Shown here piece after piece: positions 27,244 to 33,412 of a stretch of DNA of 34,033 nucleotides. Numbering within the stretch: the stretch's first letter is position 1; each line of letters starts with the position of its first letter. The stretch comes from Omnitrophica WOR_2 bacterium RIFCSPHIGHO2_02_FULL_67_20 (GTDB lineage: Bacteria; Omnitrophota; Gorgyraeia; Aquiviventales; Aquiviventaceae), in contig MHGT01000019.1 of assembly GCA_001805695.1 (NCBI GenBank), positions 45,438-79,470 of the forward strand, given 5' to 3'. The position numbers and the translations under genes are program-made. The notes under the pieces are model-generated. The model was given only the letters and a program-made list of their open reading frames with translations, was not told the DNA's origin and did no database searches.

Positions 27244-27344
27244 CCCACCACCTGCCTTGGTTCGCCGGAGACGAACCGGACACGGACGATGAGATGCGCG
27301 TGGTGTGTCCCGGCCTTCGGCCGGAAAGCAGGTGGTGGGATCAT
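27240..27344 (-). CDS. Mini-ORF of palindromic cassette A2 (34 aa)
   Basis: ATG overlaps the trpA stop (ATGA, 27344-27341) and TGA overlaps the ruvX start (ATGA, 27243-27240). It begins MIPPPAFRPKAGTHHA and ends SGEPRQVVG, and has the same length as the frame in A1 with about half of the residues shared. Conservation of an open frame between two copies in unrelated junctions is the strongest sign that these frames are translated. Confidence 0.42.
   Translation of the reverse strand: MIPPPAFRPKAGTHHAHLIVRVRFVSGEPRQVVG
27242..27341 (-). repeat. Palindromic junction cassette, copy A2 (100 bp)
   Basis: Perfect 14-bp terminal inverted repeats (27242-27255 with 27328-27341). The inner parts are hairpin GGTTCGCC/GACGAACC (27259-27277), stem GGACAC/GTGTCC (27278-27283 with 27305-27310) and hairpin CGGCC-TTC-GGCCG (27311-27323). 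It has the same length as A1. In the first hairpin a C-G pair of A1 is a T-A pair here, a compensatory change. It lies exactly between the trpA stop and the ruvX start. Confidence 0.88.
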
Positions 27345-28147
27345 ACCGCCTTCCGGAGACGCGCGACGAACGCCGCCGCGCGCCGGAGGGCCGCGCGGCC
27401 TCGCGCGAGCGCCATCGCCTGGATGAGCGCGCTGCCGACGATGACCCCGTCGGCGACGCGGGCCACCGCCGCGGCCTGGGCGCTCGTCGAAATGCCGAAG
27501 CCCACGCACACCGGCTTGGTCGTCAGCAGCTTGAGCTGGCGCACCCCGTGCACTAGGCCCGGCGGCAGCTCGCGTCGCGCGCCGGTCGTGCCGGCCACGG
27601 AGACGTAGTAGATGAACCCCTGCGCGGCGCGCGCGATCATCCGCAGCCGCGCAGGCGGGCTGGTGGGTGCCGCCAATAACACGGCGCAGAGCCGCTCGGC
27701 CGAGGTCGAGCGGCGCAGCAGCAGGCTTTCTTCGACCGGCAGGTCCGGCACGATGACGCCCGCCAGGCCGCTCGTCCGCGCCGAGCGCGCGAACGCGCGG
27801 ACCGCCTCCGGCGCGCCCCCGGGCCCGAACGACAGGACCGGGTTCCAGTACGTGAGCGCCACCACCGGGACGCGCAGTTGCCCGCGCACCGAGGCCACGG
27901 CGTCCAGCACCCGCGGCGGGGTCGCACCCCGCGCGAGCGCGCGCGACGAGGCCGCCTGGATGACCGGCCCGTCGGCGAGCGGGTCCGAAAACGGAATGCC
28001 GACCTCGATCACGTCCGCTCCGGCCTCCTGGAGCGCCAGGAGGAGTGGGCCGGTCGTGCGCAGGTCCGGGTCGCCCGCCATGATGAACGGGATGAGCGCC
28101 TTCCGGCCCGCGCCCCGGAGGCGCTCAAACGCGGCGGGCAGGTCCAT
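27341..28147 (-). CDS. trpA: Tryptophan synthase alpha chain
   Basis: Releases indole from indole-3-glycerol phosphate; 268 aa, the usual length. The catalytic residues are E48 and D59 in VIEVGIPFSDPLADGPVIQ. ALTYWNPVLSFG and the phosphate-binding VCVGFGISTSAQ are present. The ATG at 28147 overlaps the 3' end of trpB by 23 bases, so the two are tightly coupled. The stop codon is at the left border of cassette A2, with GTA before TGA giving an ATGA. Confidence 0.95.
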   Translation of the reverse strand: MDLPAAFERLRGAGRKALIPFIMAGDPDLRTTGPLLLALQEAGADVIEVGIPFSDPLADGPVIQAASSRALARGATPPRVLDAVASVRGQLRVPVVALTYWNPVLSFGPGGAPEAVRAFARSARTSGLAGVIVPDLPVEESLLLRRSTSAERLCAVLLAAPTSPPARLRMIARAAQGFIYYVSVAGTTGARRELPPGLVHGVRQLKLLTTKPVCVGFGISTSAQAAAVARVADGVIVGSALIQAMALARGRAALRRAAAFVARLRKAV

Positions 28148-29342
28148 TCGGGAAGAGCCGCTCGGCCATCGTCTGGACGTCTTTGTCGCCGCGCCCGGAG
28201 AGGCCGACGATGACAAGCGCGTTGCGCGGCAGGCGGCGAGCCAGCGGCTCCAGATAGCCGATGGCGTGCGCCGGCTCCAAGGCCGGCAGGATGCCCTCGG
28301 TGCGCGCGAGGAGCGCGGCACCCCGCAGGGCCGTCGCGTCGCTGGCGGCGGCGTACTCCGCGCGCTTCGCCAGCTGGTAGTAGGCATGCTCCGGCCCGAC
28401 GCCGGGATAGTCCAGGCCCGCCGAGATGGACTGGGTCTCCATCACCTGCCCGAACCGGTCCTGCAGGAGCAGGCTGCGTGAGCCGTGCAGGACGCCCGGC
28501 CGCCCCTTGACCAGCGTGGCGGCGTGATGCCCCGGGGTGAGCGATCGGCCGCCCGCCTCGACGCCGATCATCCGCACGCGCCGGTCGTTGCGGAACGGGT
28601 GGAAGAGGCCGATGGCGTTGGAGCCGCCGCCGACGCAGGCCAGCAACACGTCGGGCAGCCGGCCCGCCACTTTCCGGATTTGCCGGCGGGCTTCCTCGCC
28701 GATGACCGACTGGAAGTCGCGCACCAGGCGCGGGTACGGGTGCGGCCCGACGACGGAGCCGATGCAGTAGTGGGTCGTGCGCACCGTGGTCACCCAGTTG
28801 CGGATCGCGTCGTTGCAGGCGTCCTTGAGCGTGCGCGTGCCGCTGCGCACCGCGGTGACGCGAGCACCCAGCAGGCGCATCCGCACGACGTTGAGTGATT
28901 GGCGGCGCATGTCCTCCTCGCCCATGAACACCTCGCACTCGAGGCCGAAGAGGGCGGCCACCGTCGCGGTCGCGACCCCGTGCTGGCCCGCACCGGTTTC
29001 GGCGATGAGCCGCCGCTTGCCCATGCGCACGGCGAGCAGCCCCTGGCCGAGCGTGTTGTTGATCTTGTGGGCGCCGGTGTGCAGGAGGTCTTCCCGCTTG
29101 AGGTAGACGCGGACGCGGCCGAGTGAGCGGCTGAGGCGCTTGGCGAAGTAGAGGGGCGTCGGTCGGCCGGCGTACTGCGCGAGCAGCTCGCCGAGCTGGC
29201 GGCGGAAGCCGGAATCCCGGCGGGCCTCGGCGTAGGCGCGCTCGAGCTCATCCAGCGCGGCCATGACGGTCTCCGGGACGAACTTGCCCCCGAAGGGCCC
29301 GAAGTGGCCGGTGCGGTCTGGGAGGGTCGGTTGGAATCTCAT
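28125..29342 (-). CDS. trpB: Tryptophan synthase beta chain
   Basis: PLP-dependent condensation of indole and serine; 405 aa. GHFGPFGGKFVPETVM is the standard start, the PLP lysine is K93 in HTGAHKINNTLGQG, and GGGSNAIGLFHPF is the phosphate-binding loop. AETGAGQHGVATATVAALFG is present. This is the TrpB1 type, which pairs with TrpA. The ATG at 29342 lies about nine bases after the predicted transcription start, with no Shine-Dalgarno sequence. No other trp genes are in the window; the pair heads an operon with ruvX, the protease, rpe, phosphohexomutase, lepA and lepB. Confidence 0.97.
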   Translation of the reverse strand: MRFQPTLPDRTGHFGPFGGKFVPETVMAALDELERAYAEARRDSGFRRQLGELLAQYAGRPTPLYFAKRLSRSLGRVRVYLKREDLLHTGAHKINNTLGQGLLAVRMGKRRLIAETGAGQHGVATATVAALFGLECEVFMGEEDMRRQSLNVVRMRLLGARVTAVRSGTRTLKDACNDAIRNWVTTVRTTHYCIGSVVGPHPYPRLVRDFQSVIGEEARRQIRKVAGRLPDVLLACVGGGSNAIGLFHPFRNDRRVRMIGVEAGGRSLTPGHHAATLVKGRPGVLHGSRSLLLQDRFGQVMETQSISAGLDYPGVGPEHAYYQLAKRAEYAAASDATALRGAALLARTEGILPALEPAHAIGYLEPLARRLPRNALVIVGLSGRGDKDVQTMAERLFPNGPARRV

Positions 29343-29357
29343 GGCATGGAAACCCTT

Positions 29358-29386
29358 ATGGTAACCGTCGGGAGAGGATGTGTCAA
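29358..29386 (-). promoter_or_regulatory. Sigma-70-type promoter of trpB
   Basis: TTGACA (29386-29381, overlapping the stop of the upstream gene) and TACCAT (29363-29358) with a 17-base spacer. The predicted start is about nine bases before the trpB ATG. The -35 box is a perfect consensus; the -10 box matches four of six positions. Confidence 0.6.
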
Positions 29387-30387
29387 ACGACGGAGGAGGC
29401 TGACCAGAGGCGCACGCGGCGGCCTACCCTGGCCCGGCGGGCCCGGCGCACGACCTCAGCACCCAGGGCGATGTCATGGATGGCCAGGCCGGTGGAGTCG
29501 AAGACGGTCAGCTCGGCGGCCGAGCGGCGGCCGCGCGCGCGGCCAATGAGGATCTCGCCCAGGCTGGCGTGGATGTCGCGCCGCCGGAAGAACCCGCGGC
29601 GCACCGGCACGTTCAGCTCCCCGCCGTGGAGCGCCTGCTCCCGCTCGTCGACCACGACGAGCGCGTCGGTGAGGATGCGCGGGTCGAGTTCCTGCTTGCC
29701 CGGGGCGTCCGCCCCGACCGCGTTGACGTGCGTGCCGAGCGAGAGCCACGCGCGCCTGACGATGGGGCGGCGCGAGGGGGTGAGCGTCACGACGATGTCG
29801 GCCTCCCGTACGCACCGCTCGATCCCGGCGCAGGGCTCGAAGGCGATGCCGCGGTGGGTGCGGCGCATCCGCGCGCAGAAGTGCCGCGCCTCGCCCGGAA
29901 GCGCCCCCCAGACGCGCACCCGGCGCAGGCGGAAGACCGCGGCGAGCGCGGCCAGCTGGGCGTCCGCCTGCGCCCCGCAGCCGACGAGCCCGACGGTGCG
30001 GCTGTCGCGCCGCGCGAGTGTGCGCGCCGCCACCGCTGCGGCGGACGCCGTGCGCAGCTTCGTGATGAGCAGCCCGTCCATCACGGCGAGCGGCACCCCC
30101 GTCGCCGGGTCGTTGAGGACGATGACCGCCATGACCGTCGGCAATCCGCGCGCGGGGTTGTGCGGGTGCACGTTCACCCACTTGATACCGCAGGCCGGCG
30201 GGTGCGCAAGGTAAGCCGGCATCGCCCGGAAATCGCTGCCGCGCGACAGCGGCAGATAGATTTTCGGCGGCATGACCGTTTCGCCGCGCGCCATGGCCTT
30301 GAACGCCTCGCGCGTCGTGCGGATGGCGGTGCGGATGTCCACGAGGCGGGCGACATCCCGCTGAGTCAAAATCAACGTGTCTTGCAT
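29383..30387 (-). CDS. Ornithine cyclodeaminase / mu-crystallin family protein
   Basis: A 334-aa NAD(P)-dependent protein. GIKWVNVHPHNPARGLPTV has the substrate-binding Lys (K69); LNDPATGVPLAVMDGLLIT and LRTASAAAVAARTLAR are family signatures; the Rossmann loop is VGLVGCGAQADAQ (about 132-144). The family includes ornithine cyclodeaminase, archaeal alanine dehydrogenase, lysine cyclodeaminase and ketimine reductases, and the true substrate cannot be told here. I chose the ATG at 30387 (MQDTLILTQRDVARLV), the normal N-terminus; the longer frame crosses a repeat. It lies between ychF and trpB. Confidence 0.88.
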   Translation of the reverse strand: MQDTLILTQRDVARLVDIRTAIRTTREAFKAMARGETVMPPKIYLPLSRGSDFRAMPAYLAHPPACGIKWVNVHPHNPARGLPTVMAVIVLNDPATGVPLAVMDGLLITKLRTASAAAVAARTLARRDSRTVGLVGCGAQADAQLAALAAVFRLRRVRVWGALPGEARHFCARMRRTHRGIAFEPCAGIERCVREADIVVTLTPSRRPIVRRAWLSLGTHVNAVGADAPGKQELDPRILTDALVVVDEREQALHGGELNVPVRRGFFRRRDIHASLGEILIGRARGRRSAAELTVFDSTGLAIHDIALGAEVVRRARRARVGRRVRLWSASSVV

Positions 30388-30514
30388 GAAGAGCCGGGCC
30401 CGCTCAGGAGGACGCAGATGACCGCTGATTGCTGCGCAGATCACCGCAGATCAGCGAAAATCTGCGCTCTGTCATCTGCGGCAATCTGCGTCCTCCTCAT
30501 TTGTGAAGCTCGTC
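30388..30514. repeat. Intergenic inverted repeat with CGCAGAT words and 14-bp perfect ends
   Basis: AGGAGGACGCAGAT at 30406-30419 and its exact complement at 30484-30497 enclose alternating CCGCTGAT, GCGCAGAT and ATCTGCG words, again an overall hairpin. The words are shared with the gaps at 17281-17458 and, in part, 20291-20389. It separates ychF from the cyclodeaminase-like gene. Confidence 0.78.
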
Positions 30515-31606
30515 CTAGGATCCTACCCGGAAATGGATCACGTCGCCGTCCTGCACCGCGTAGTCCTTCCCCTCCAGCCGTAGGAAACCCTGCGCCTTCG
30601 CGTTCGCCTCGCTGCCGCACTGCAGCAGCGCCTGGGCCTGGATGACCTCGGCGCGGATGAACTTCCGCTCGAAGTCGGTATGGATGGTCCCGGCCGCCTG
30701 CGGCGCTTTCGTGCCGCGCGGGACGGTCCAGGCCTGGAGGATCTTCGAGGCGGTCGTGAAGAAGGTGATGAGCGACAGGAGGGCCGAGCCCTCCCGGATG
30801 ACCTGCGGCAGGACCGACTCCTTCACCCCCAGCTCCCGCATCATCTCGGTCCGGTCCGCCGGCGGAAGCTCCATCAGCTCCGCTTCGAGCTTCGCGCACA
30901 CGACCACCACGCGGGCCCCCTCGCGCTCCGCGAGCGCGCGGAGTGCTGCGACCGACGGCTCCGACGAGCCGCTTCCCTCCCCGACGTTCGCCGCGTAGAG
31001 CACCGGCTTCGCGCTGAGCAGATCCACCCCCCACGTCCCGGGGTGCTGCTCCGGTGCCAGGCTCAGGCTGCGGATCGTCCGTCCGGCGCCGAGTGCTGTG
31101 TCCCATGCGGCCAGCCGCTCGACGAGAGCCGCCGCCTTCTTGTCGCCGCTCTTCGCCAGCTTCTGCTCCTTCTCCTTGCGGCGCTGGACGACCTCGAGGT
31201 CCTTGAGGAGGAGTTCGGTGTTGACGACCTCGGCGTCGCGCGCCGGATCCGTCCCGCCCATCGGGTGGGCGACGTTTTCCTCCTCGAAGCAGCGCACGAC
31301 GTGCAGGAGCGCGTCCACGCCGAAGACGTGGCTGAGGAACTGGTTGCCGAGCCCCTCGCCCTGGGAAGCACCCTTCACCAGGCCGGCGATGTCCACGACC
31401 TCGAGCGTCGTCGGGATCACCCGCTCCGGCAAGAGGAGCGCCGCCAGCGCGTCGAGGCGCGCATCCGCGACTGGTGCGACGCCGACGTGCTGGTCAATCG
31501 TCGTGAACGGGTACGGCGCCACCGCGGCGTGGCCGGCGGTCAGCGCGTTGAAGAGCGTGGACTTGCCGGCGTTGGGCAACCCCACCAGGCCGAGCTTTGT
31601 ACTCAT
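30515..31606 (-). CDS. ychF: Redox-regulated ATPase/GTPase YchF (OBG family)
   Basis: Ribosome-associated P-loop protein of 363 aa; homologues (OLA1) prefer ATP. The P-loop GLPNAGKSTLFNAL is at about 9-22, DIAGLVKGASQGEGLGNQFL is switch II, and VLYAANVGEG holds the altered base-specificity motif in place of NKxD. The coiled-coil arm lies in the middle, and the C-terminal TGS domain ends KAQGFLRLEGKDYAVQDGDV. The ATG at 31606 is standard (MSTKLGLVGL). A perfect 17-base palindrome separates it from the upstream EamA gene. Confidence 0.96.
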   Translation of the reverse strand: MSTKLGLVGLPNAGKSTLFNALTAGHAAVAPYPFTTIDQHVGVAPVADARLDALAALLLPERVIPTTLEVVDIAGLVKGASQGEGLGNQFLSHVFGVDALLHVVRCFEEENVAHPMGGTDPARDAEVVNTELLLKDLEVVQRRKEKEQKLAKSGDKKAAALVERLAAWDTALGAGRTIRSLSLAPEQHPGTWGVDLLSAKPVLYAANVGEGSGSSEPSVAALRALAEREGARVVVVCAKLEAELMELPPADRTEMMRELGVKESVLPQVIREGSALLSLITFFTTASKILQAWTVPRGTKAPQAAGTIHTDFERKFIRAEVIQAQALLQCGSEANAKAQGFLRLEGKDYAVQDGDVIHFRVGS

Positions 31607-31613
31607 CGTCGTT

Positions 31614-31630
31614 CCGGTGTCTGACACCGG
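31614..31630. repeat. Perfect 17-base palindrome CCGGTGTC-T-GACACCGG
   Basis: It occupies most of the 27-base gap between the EamA stop and the ychF start. Its core GGTGTCTGACACC is shared with the 54-bp tandem unit at 32057-32164 (GGTGTC-AGACCCC). On the transcribed strand ATG lies at both borders (TAATGG and CGATGAG); removal would restore a TAATG stop/start overlap. Confidence 0.75.
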
Positions 31631-31633
31631 CCA

Positions 31634-32053
31634 TTAGCGACGCAGCAACAGGACTCCGACAACGACGCACACCACCCCCAGCAGGCGCGAAAGGGTCAGC
31701 GGCTCGCGCAGCACCCACCAGCCGAGGAGGGCGGCCACCAGCGGGTAGGCGCCGGCGACCGGCGTCACCTGGGAGAGCGCGCCGCTCTTGAGCGCATGGT
31801 AGAACGCCATCTGCCCCACGAAGCTGGCGAGCAGGCCGCTGAGTGCGAGCAGCACCACCGACGTCCAGGGCATCGCGCGCACCGCCGCCCAGGGCGACCA
31901 GAGCCACGTGGCGACCACGAGGCCGACCACCACTCCCGCGCTGCGGACGACGACGCCCGCGGCGGGTGGGGCGCCGCCCAAGCCCACTTTCTCCATGAGG
32001 GGGACGATGCCCCAGATGCACGCCGTCAGCAAGGCCCAGAGAAACGCATTCAT
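31634..32053 (-). CDS. EamA-type small membrane transporter subunit (139 aa)
   Basis: A single EamA domain with about five hydrophobic segments: MNAFLWALLTACIWGIVPLM, a second near 31-50, a third near 65-80, and the terminal pair VTPVAGAYPLVAALLGWWVL and LLGVVCVVVGVLLL. LREPLT near residue 118 is the conserved EamA end motif. Most drug/metabolite transporters have two such domains (about 300 aa); half-size members exist and may dimerise, so it need not be a truncation. The ATG at 32053 has GGAGG upstream, supplied by a 54-bp repeat. Substrate unknown. Confidence 0.82.
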   Translation of the reverse strand: MNAFLWALLTACIWGIVPLMEKVGLGGAPPAAGVVVRSAGVVVGLVVATWLWSPWAAVRAMPWTSVVLLALSGLLASFVGQMAFYHALKSGALSQVTPVAGAYPLVAALLGWWVLREPLTLSRLLGVVCVVVGVLLLRR

Positions 32054-32056
32054 GTA

Positions 32057-32164
32057 ACCTCCACTGGTGGGGTCAGACACCTCGCTTCAGCCACCCGACG
32101 GCGAGGTGTCACCTCCACTGGTGGGGTCAGACACCTCGCTTCAGCCACCCGACGGCGAGGTGTC
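32057..32164. repeat. Exact tandem duplication of a 54-bp hairpin unit
   Basis: 32057-32110 and 32111-32164 are identical 54-base copies. Each contains GACACCTCGC and its complement GCGAGGTGTC flanking a 15-base loop. With the 3' flank, the second copy extends to a 17-bp stem with one mismatch (GGGGTCAGACACCTCGC at 32123 to AGACCCC at 32171). The GGGGTCAGAC word recalls REP sequences mobilised by Y1 (RAYT) transposases. Each copy carries the GGAGGT used as EamA ribosome-binding site. Confidence 0.9.
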
Positions 32165-32173
32165 AGACCCCAA

Positions 32174-32905
32174 CTATTCGCGGCGAAATTGCTGCCAGAG
32201 CCGCCGGAAGCGGCTCTCGTACAGCAGCTGGTAGAGCGCCTGCTTGTCGGGGAACGCGCGCGCCGCCGCCTCGCGGAGCGCTGCCTGCTGGATCTCGATG
32301 TCGATGAGCGGCACATCCCCGGAGACGATCAGCTCGCAGATGCGGTCCGCCTGCCGCTGGAGCGCGCGCACCGTCTCGTCCTCGGCGCAGAGTGCGGAGA
32401 GCCGTGCCAGCAGCTCCTCCTTCACGTCCTCGCGGTTGACGGCCGAGAGCGGGATCAGCTCGACGTCCCGGCGCCGCTTCAGCGCCGTCAGGAACGGGAT
32501 CGGCGACACACCCGCCGTCGCGACGATGGAGGGGCCGCGGTCGAAGGCCTCCTGCACCGCCTGCTCGAACGCCTTCGAGGAGAGCTCCATCTTGCCCAGC
32601 TCATCGAGGAAGAGGAGGAAGGCGCGCTGGACCCCGCGCCGGATCACCGGCACCGCCACGTTCTCGAGGACGGAGGGATTGACCAGGTACGGCCCGACGC
32701 GCGTGCCATGCTCGAGGCGGCGGTGCGCCAGCAGGACCTGCCGCCCGTCGAGCGGGCTGAGCCAGAACCCCACGCGCTGCTCCCCTTCCCGGCACTCCTC
32801 GGTCAGGAAGCCGTCGATCGGGCAGTGGCGCAGGGAGCGGACGAGCTCCTTCACGAGGGTGGTCTTGCCGCTGCCGGGCCGGCCGACGATGAGGAGGTGC
32901 TTCAT
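32174..32905 (-). CDS. THEP1-type nucleoside-triphosphatase (NTPase)
   Basis: A 243-aa P-loop NTPase. Walker A is VGRPGSGKTTLVKELVRSL (about 7-25); GFLTEECREGEQRVGFWLSPLDGR is the THEP1 family signature; Walker B is LLFLDELGKMELSSKAF. The family (NTPase_1) hydrolyses nucleoside triphosphates and its physiological role is unclear. An extra C-terminal region of about 70 residues (from LSALCAEDETVRAL) goes beyond the usual 170-180 aa core and looks helical. The ATG at 32905 forms the right border of a repeat spacer; without it the gene would overlap the upstream stop as ATGA. Confidence 0.85.
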   Translation of the reverse strand: MKHLLIVGRPGSGKTTLVKELVRSLRHCPIDGFLTEECREGEQRVGFWLSPLDGRQVLLAHRRLEHGTRVGPYLVNPSVLENVAVPVIRRGVQRAFLLFLDELGKMELSSKAFEQAVQEAFDRGPSIVATAGVSPIPFLTALKRRRDVELIPLSAVNREDVKEELLARLSALCAEDETVRALQRQADRICELIVSGDVPLIDIEIQQAALREAAARAFPDKQALYQLLYESRFRRLWQQFRRE

Positions 32906-32994
32906 CAGAGTGGCGAAGTGACTGAGTGGCAAAGTGGCCTGGCTCTATAAGGCGAGTGGACCCTTCCACTCTGCCACTTAGCCACTGGGCCACT
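32906..32994. repeat. Intergenic inverted tandem repeat, AAGTGGC unit
   Basis: One arm (32906-32939) has GAGTGGCGAAGTGACTGAG and AAAGTGGCC; the other (32966-32995) has CCACTCTGCCACTTAGCCAC and CCACTT. It fills the gap between the TIGR04073-type gene stop and the NTPase start. ATGAAG occurs at both borders on the transcribed strand (32998-32993 and 32905-32900). Confidence 0.78.
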
Positions 32995-33411
32995 TCATTC
33001 GAGCGGGAGGGACTTGCGCCGGTCCGACTTCTTGTAGTACTCCAGGGTCGGCAGGATGGGCGCGAAGTCCTCGGGATACGGGAGGAAGAAGGTCGCCGCC
33101 TCATAGACGCCCACGCTGGTCCGGACGGCCCCCTTGAAGACGCCGTACGCCGCGCCCGTGAAGAAGCTGCCGCCGGTGTCGCCGCTCGACATTCGCTGGC
33201 CGATGTTGAGCGGAATCTCCATCCACCCGCCGAGCGCATTGGCCAGCCCCCGCCCCAGCTTGTTGAAGGCCGGGTGGAGGTTGTACCGGCCCATCACCTC
33301 ATCGACGCGGTCCTGCGCCGGCGGCGTAGGCGGCAGCTCGGCCCACACCGCCGAGGCTCCGACGCACACCGCCACGACCGCGATCCCGCTCAAGCGTCGC
33401 CACACCGTCAT
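32995..33411 (-). CDS. Exosortase system-associated protein, TIGR04073-like
   Basis: A 138-aa secreted protein. The signal peptide is MTVWRRLSGIAVVAVCVGAS with cleavage probably after AVWA (about 24). The body has the features I remember for TIGR04073: KLGRGLANALGGWMEIPLNI, GAAYGVFKGAVRTSVGVYEA and TFFLPYPEDFAP. The family co-occurs with exosortase/PEP-CTERM sorting systems; its molecular role is unknown. The ATG at 33411 has GGAGG upstream and is one base after the radC stop. With the GspA-like ATPase elsewhere in the window it points to an exosortase-bearing, double-membraned bacterium; no exosortase gene is in the window. Confidence 0.82.
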   Translation of the reverse strand: MTVWRRLSGIAVVAVCVGASAVWAELPPTPPAQDRVDEVMGRYNLHPAFNKLGRGLANALGGWMEIPLNIGQRMSSGDTGGSFFTGAAYGVFKGAVRTSVGVYEAATFFLPYPEDFAPILPTLEYYKKSDRRKSLPLE

Positions 33412-33412
33412 G

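Noticed and set aside
26786..27283. Longer M16 protease start (601-aa frame)
   Set aside because: The extension is ruvX and cassette A2 in another frame. The ATG at 26785 overlaps the ruvX stop and gives the usual N-terminus.
29343..29382. Repeat spacer between the cyclodeaminase-like gene and trpB
   Set aside because: It contains one GGTTAC word but no inverted copy and no ATGA at its left border; a promoter explains the sequence better.
31634..32053. EamA gene as a truncated pseudogene
   Set aside because: The frame has a good ribosome-binding site, intact membrane segments and the family's end motif, and half-size EamA proteins are known; no remains of a second half are seen nearby.
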